Assembly (NCBI GenBank): GCA_003444085.1
Contig: DLVL01000092.1
Span: forward strand, 1-17,886
DNA length: 17,886 nucleotides
Direction: 5' to 3'
Source of the DNA: Kosmotogaceae bacterium
Lineage (GTDB): Bacteria; Thermotogota; Thermotogae; Petrotogales; Kosmotogaceae
Numbering within the stretch: the stretch's first letter is position 1; each line of letters begins with the position of its first letter. The position numbers and the translations under genes are program-made. This document shows positions 15,598 to 17,886 of the stretch, one piece after another. Below the pieces are notes generated by a model, which worked only from the letters and a program-made list of their open reading frames with translations, was not told the DNA's origin and ran no database searches.

Positions 15598-16467
15598 ATG
15601 ACAGCTATAGCTATGGATAGAGCGATCGATCTACCTGATGAAATCCTTCCTGAGAGCGAAATATACAAACTTGGGATCGATCTTTATGTTGACGATCAGA
15701 GGTTCATCGAAGGGGAGAATATCACTACTGAGAAATTCTATGATCTCATCACGCCCCGGAGCACTCTCAGAACTTCCGTGCCACCACTTGAGTACATAGT
15801 CAACTTCTTCAGAAAGATTCTTGATGATGGCAATAAAGAAGTGATGATGTTTCATCTTTCAAGCAAGCTCTCGGGTCTTGCGAATGCCATCAGACTGGCC
15901 GCAGAACAGGTTAAAGATCTCAGGGTCCATTTGTTTGATACAAAGCAGGTATCTGCTGGCGGCGGCTTTGCTGTGATGAGGGCTCTCCAGCTTCTGAAAG
16001 AAGGGTTGAATCCTTCTCAAGTGGCAAAGAGGCTTGCTGGTTTCAGTAAGAATGCAGTAGTCAGGTTCTCCGTGATGGATCTATCATATCTTCACAAGAG
16101 TGGAAGAATATCAAGATTTGAGGGCATACTTGGTACATTGCTCAAGATAAAGCCAGTGCTGGGGAACACGAGTGACGGAGAATTGGTACCGATGCACAAG
16201 TTGAGGAGCAAAGCACAGGTCACCAAGAAAATGGTCTCTGATATTGTTCGGCATCTCGGCACAAGAAAGAAGAATGTGATTATCGCTGTGGGATGGGCGC
16301 ACAGCTCGATGAAAGATATTGCACTTGAGCTGGAGGACGAGATGAAGGCAGAACTCAAGAAGATACTCACTATCGTTCCCGAATTCATCCATCTAGTATT
16401 GTCGCCTGTCCTGGTTTGTCACAGCGGACCAGAGTTGTTCGGCTGTGCGGCTTATGGGGAAAGCTAG
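15598..16467 (+). CDS. DegV family protein (fatty-acid-binding, FakB-like)
   Basis: A 289-residue cytoplasmic protein of the DegV fold, which binds a fatty acid or other lipid; FakB members present the acyl chain to kinase FakA. Family landmarks: LRTSVPP (57-63, in place of TSQPS), FHLSSKLSGL (85-94), FDTKQVSAGGG (113-123), LSYLHKSGRISR (162-173), LLKIKPVL (181-188) and CHSGPELFG (274-282). The usual N-terminal TDST(x)DLP is altered to AMDRAIDLP and the Q of TSQPS is V. The ATG at 15598 follows a G-rich SD-like GGGGGA at about 7-bp spacing. No FakA homologue is in the window, so the partner and ligand are open. Confidence 0.9.
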   Translation: MTAIAMDRAIDLPDEILPESEIYKLGIDLYVDDQRFIEGENITTEKFYDLITPRSTLRTSVPPLEYIVNFFRKILDDGNKEVMMFHLSSKLSGLANAIRLAAEQVKDLRVHLFDTKQVSAGGGFAVMRALQLLKEGLNPSQVAKRLAGFSKNAVVRFSVMDLSYLHKSGRISRFEGILGTLLKIKPVLGNTSDGELVPMHKLRSKAQVTKKMVSDIVRHLGTRKKNVIIAVGWAHSSMKDIALELEDEMKAELKKILTIVPEFIHLVLSPVLVCHSGPELFGCAAYGES

Positions 16468-16475
16468 AGGAGAGA

Positions 16476-17810
16476 CTATCTGGGCTTCCCGGGAGCGAGA
16501 AGAGCTTCTACCAACGAAGTGAGCTTCTCTAGCACCTCCACTGTTATGAAATCGGAGTTTTCAGGCAAATTGGCCAGCACAGTTTCTTCTAAAACAGAGT
16601 TGCACTTGAGATAATCTGAGAAACCTTTTGATACGCCGCACATGATCCTTCGCGATAGGGGAGGAATAAGATGAATGGTTGAGCTCCTTCTTGCGAGTAG
16701 CTCGGCCCATAAACACTCTCCCAAGAATACCTGATCCTCTCCGTTTTCAACAGCTGAAGCCTTTGTCAATTCAGAGACAAGCGTTTCTAATGACAAAGCA
16801 GCGTCACTGCCTTGTTTTCTTGTGCTACCCAGTAGCTGCTCTTCAAGTCCGGCAGTGATTCTTCTGTAGAGGTGTCTGTGGAAACGGCAGAATAGCCTGT
16901 TGCTTTCAAGACATTCTCTCGCCAGAAGGAGAGTAAGAAGTGATCGTGCGAATTCTCCAGTGTGGTAGTAAATGTGCGACGCCAGAAATGCAGACTCCCC
17001 AAATCTGAAAACGGAGAATTGCTTGTTCAGGATCTGTATGGTCTCGTGAAGTTCCTGTCTTGCATGATCAGCATCACTGGTCTCAAGGTAGTAGTGACCC
17101 AGATAGGCATGTGTTTGGACAGTGTTCTGCCTCACAGGATTCTGTTCATTGGCAATTCTCAATCGATCTGCAACGGCTTTTTGCTTGCTGGGAGAAGAAC
17201 TCTCCAGCAGAAATTGAAGCCGGAGGTCATCTATCGCATTTGCAACAGTATCTGGGTCGTAGTCACTAACGAACAAATTATCGTCAAGCTCTCTGCCCAC
17301 AGCATAGAGATAATAGAGAAGATTCGTTCTTATCATTGCACTTGTGTAAGATTCTTTGGAGACCTCAAGCGCTTCTTGAAAGCAGTTGAGAGCAAAGTCA
17401 GGTTCAAAGAACCTTGCAGCAATACCAATGTCATTCAGATATATTGCGAAAACTCTTTCTGACATCTTCACTGAAGATGAACGAAGCACCCCGAATATCT
17501 CCTTTGCTGCTGAGAGGTTACCTATTTCGATAAGTGAATTCATTCTAATTGCTGCGGTCATTGCATACAAGGGTATTGTCATGTCATCATAAAGCGAGAA
17601 TACTAAAGACGAAACTTCCACGGCGCTTTCAAAGTGTCCTGTGTTAGCAAGCGATGAGATAACCGAGTACATCGCTGCCTTTGCATCATGGTTGATTTGC
17701 TTACCAACACCAGGTTTTAGGACATCAAGGTGCTTGAGGATTCGCTCTTCCAGATCCTCAGAGATGATTCCGTTTTCGAGACAGGCTAGTGTCACATCAT
17801 AGGGAGACAC
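16476..17810 (-). CDS. TPR-like helical-repeat protein, unknown
   Basis: A 444-residue, almost all-helical soluble protein with no signal peptide or membrane helix. Stretches such as VISSLANTGHFESAVEVSSL (48-67), FALNCFQEALEVSKES and TQTHAYLGHYYLETSDADHARQEL-like units have the spacing and small/aromatic residues of tetratricopeptide repeats, suggesting a protein-binding scaffold. No enzyme or DNA-binding motif recognised. It converges on the DegV gene, eight bases apart. The first NTG codon is GTG 17810, but it lacks an SD. The frame stays open for 15 more codons, and AAGGGTGATC (17846-17855) lies at ideal distance from an in-frame ACG at 17841-17843, which would add 11 residues. The N terminus is therefore uncertain. 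Confidence 0.75.
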   Translation of the reverse strand: MSPYDVTLACLENGIISEDLEERILKHLDVLKPGVGKQINHDAKAAMYSVISSLANTGHFESAVEVSSLVFSLYDDMTIPLYAMTAAIRMNSLIEIGNLSAAKEIFGVLRSSSVKMSERVFAIYLNDIGIAARFFEPDFALNCFQEALEVSKESYTSAMIRTNLLYYLYAVGRELDDNLFVSDYDPDTVANAIDDLRLQFLLESSSPSKQKAVADRLRIANEQNPVRQNTVQTHAYLGHYYLETSDADHARQELHETIQILNKQFSVFRFGESAFLASHIYYHTGEFARSLLTLLLARECLESNRLFCRFHRHLYRRITAGLEEQLLGSTRKQGSDAALSLETLVSELTKASAVENGEDQVFLGECLWAELLARRSSTIHLIPPLSRRIMCGVSKGFSDYLKCNSVLEETVLANLPENSDFITVEVLEKLTSLVEALLAPGKPR

Positions 17811-17886
17811 ACCAGATATAAACTGCTTCGGTTCTCTATTCGTAGGATCACCCTTTCAGAACAACTCAATCTTACATTGAACATCA
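17811..17886 (-). promoter_or_regulatory. Upstream region of TPR-like gene
   Basis: No other gene is seen in these last 76 bases. On the minus strand there is an SD-like AAGGGTGATC (17846-17855) and, further up, TAAGAT that could be a weak -10. The in-frame codons between this SD and GTG 17810 contain ACG and ATA but no ATG, GTG or TTG. Confidence 0.35.

Noticed and set aside
16962..17462. 166-codon open frame antisense to the TPR-like gene
   Set aside because: No recognisable domain, no SD, and the opposite strand carries a longer frame that continues coherently past both ends.
1..17886. CRISPR arrays, tRNA genes, insertion sequences, attachment sites
   Set aside because: No regularly spaced repeats, cloverleaf sequences, transposase motifs or flanking direct repeats were seen by eye on either strand.

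Overview
The window looks like chromosomal DNA of a Thermotogota bacterium, most likely a moderate-GC member such as Mesotoga or Kosmotoga. This rests on protein style, heavy use of AGA/AGG arginine codons, frequent TTG and GTG starts behind strong GAGGTGA-type Shine-Dalgarno (SD) sequences, and very tight gene packing; no 16S or other marker is present to prove it. Fifteen protein genes are called. No rRNA, tRNA, insertion sequence, phage gene or CRISPR array was seen.

Left part (1-4519): the 3' end of a mannose-1-phosphate guanylyltransferase gene overlaps by four bases (ATGA) a PepV-like M20 dipeptidase. A MATE-family efflux pump meets this pair tail to tail with no spacer. Divergent from the pump is an MgtC/SapB-family membrane protein, which converges on a 68-residue two-helix membrane protein.

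Middle (4636-14391): a 943-residue hybrid histidine kinase (membrane sensor, HAMP, HisKA, ATPase, degenerate receiver, intact receiver, HPt) points right. It abuts a seven-gene leftward operon. In transcription order the operon encodes a tandem PRC-barrel protein, a four-helix membrane protein, a MacB/LolD-type ABC ATPase, a 1010-residue double-FtsX permease, a receiver-PP2C phosphatase (RsbU-like), a STAS anti-anti-sigma-type protein (RsbV-like) and an RsbW-like kinase. The last three form a complete partner-switching cassette. The HPt-bearing kinase next door could feed phosphate into the phosphatase's receiver. No sigma factor lies in the window, so the output of the switch is unknown. This locus is the best candidate for an interesting system: a possible two-component phosphorelay, partner switch and FtsX-type ABC transporter unit.

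Right part (14489-17886): divergent from the operon are two overlapping half-size CHR (chromate-transporter family) genes and a DegV-family lipid-binding protein. These converge on a leftward TPR-like helical-repeat protein of unknown function, whose best ribosome-binding site sits in front of an ACG rather than an NTG codon.

All four convergent junctions have 0-8 bases between stop codons, so conventional terminators do not fit there. The only terminator-like structure seen lies inside the operon between the STAS and RsbW-like genes.
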